NCBI GenBank assembly: GCA_943328365.2 | Contig: CALPZT020000099.1 | Location: forward strand, 1-6,332 | Length of the DNA stretch: 6,332 nucleotides | Source of the DNA: Bifidobacterium breve | GTDB taxonomy: Bacteria; Actinomycetota; Actinomycetes; S36-B12 | Reading direction: 5' to 3' | In this document: positions 5,757-6,332 of the stretch, one piece after another | Position numbering within the stretch: the stretch's first letter is position 1 | Layout: the number at the start of each line of letters is the position of its first letter | Made by a program: the position numbers and the translations under genes | The notes under the pieces: generated by a model | What the model was told of the DNA's origin: nothing | The model's database searches: none | Seen by the model: only the letters and a program-made list of their open reading frames with translations

Positions 5757-6200
5757 TCAGGTCGAGTCGGGGTGCAAGCCGCCCTGCCCCAGCGAGAACG
5801 CATTGACGTCCACGGGGATCCCGATGAAATACCGACTGAGCCGGTCGGCCATGGCCAGCCACGCTGCCAAAGACAGTGCTGCCACGCGGGTGTCGCGGGT
5901 GAGGAATGCCGCGTCGACTGACGCTGTCAGCCGCAGGTCCGCGAAGTAGTCCTGTGGCCCTCGGCCGGTCCACCGGGGCACCCACAGGGTGTGCCGGACA
6001 CGGCCGGCACGGACCAGCTCGTGGTCGACGCCGGCCCGGGCGTTGAGCGGGAACAGCGGGGCCACCAGCCGGTAGGGGTGGAGGGCGCCCTTCTCCTGCT
6101 CGGAGAACTCGCACGGCTGCGGCAGCAGAATCCCGCACCCCTGCCCTCTGACCAGGACATGGCTGCGCAGCTCGTCCAGATCGGGGAAGGGTCGACTGGC
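5757..6200 (-). CDS. C-terminal part of an unrecognised protein, start not visible
   Basis: The minus-strand frame is open from the window edge to TGA (5759-5757), and from about 6200 it reads as convincing protein. It contains FPDLDELRSHVLVRGQG, LLPQPCEFSEQEKG, HPYRLVAPLFPLNARAG, RHTLWVPRW, DYFADLRLTASVDAAFL, a helical RVAALSLAAWLAMADRLSRYF and a tail FIGIPVDVNAFSLGQGG. No ATG, GTG or TTG lies in frame between 6065 (a GTG) and 6332, and composition degrades beyond 6200. The true 5' end may therefore be off-window, lost, or in another frame. A start at GTG 6065 (102 residues) is possible but would cut off coding-like sequence. There is no signal peptide or transmembrane segment in the visible part. 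The family is not recognised. It converges with the hydrolase across a 209-bp gap holding no supported feature. Confidence 0.5.
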   Translation of the reverse strand, partial: ASRPFPDLDELRSHVLVRGQGCGILLPQPCEFSEQEKGALHPYRLVAPLFPLNARAGVDHELVRAGRVRHTLWVPRWTGRGPQDYFADLRLTASVDAAFLTRDTRVAALSLAAWLAMADRLSRYFIGIPVDVNAFSLGQGGLHPDST

Positions 6201-6332
6201 CGGCGGTGTCGAGCCGGCCAGGCTGGCCCTCGAGGCCGGCTGTCGCCCGGCGACCCCGATCCGGCAACGGCATGATCCGCCGCACGAATCCCTAGAACCT
6301 GAACGGCGGCCCCGATGGCTGAGCGAATTTGA

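Noticed and set aside
5701..6285. A 194-codon minus-strand frame overlapping the last gene
   Set aside because: Its translation is dominated by Arg, Pro, Gly and Ala, while the alternative frame over 5757-6200 gives balanced protein sequence.
1..6332. CRISPR array, complete insertion sequence or integrase gene
   Set aside because: No spaced direct repeats, no transposase or recombinase motifs in an intact frame, and no second copy of the tRNA fragment were seen in the window.

Overview
The window is GC-rich throughout (codon third positions are mostly G or C), and its long genes have actinobacterial-style codon use and GTG starts. It most likely comes from a high-GC actinobacterium, but no rRNA or other phylogenetic marker is present, so this is inference. 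It reads as an accessory region: intact genes alternate with short, startless or out-of-frame coding scraps, and a tRNA 3'-half marks a likely insertion boundary near 2911-2958.

Layout from the left. 2-148 is the tail of an unrecognised gene. 149-404 holds only scraps, including an open frame with no start (159-287) and a 35-codon ORF whose stop overlaps the next start. 405-2513 (+) is a complete type I sulfatase with all catalytic residues plus a C-terminal extension of about 150 residues. 2514-2910 has no intact gene, only possible decayed coding pieces on the minus strand. 2911-2958 (-) matches the 3' half of a CAU-anticodon tRNA, from the anticodon arm to the CCA end.

To the right of that fragment lies a minus-strand two-gene operon. 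An XRE-type helix-turn-helix regulator (3614-4129) overlaps by 4 bp an AbiEii/MenT-like nucleotidyltransferase toxin (2949-3617). Together they form a probable toxin-antitoxin or abortive-infection module. A perfect inverted repeat abuts the strong Shine-Dalgarno site of the regulator and is a good autoregulatory operator candidate. The toxin's stop codon lies inside the anticodon loop of the tRNA fragment. Divergently, a 24-codon scrap (4214-4288) and a 98-codon gene (4285-4581) with faint ImmA/IrrE-like N-terminal features look like remnants of another small operon.

4738-5547 (+) is a complete alpha/beta hydrolase with a full Ser-Asp-His triad; it contains a perfect 12-bp inverted repeat inside the coding sequence. 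5757 to about 6200 (-) is the C-terminal part of an unrecognised protein with no ATG, GTG or TTG start visible before the window edge.

From the orientation of the tRNA fragment, the sulfatase side (left) would be the host flank downstream of the tRNA. The toxin-antitoxin side (right) would be the end of an integrated element whose integrase and restored tRNA lie beyond the window. The recognisable systems belong to known families. The least expected structural point is the toxin gene ending inside an att-like tRNA core.
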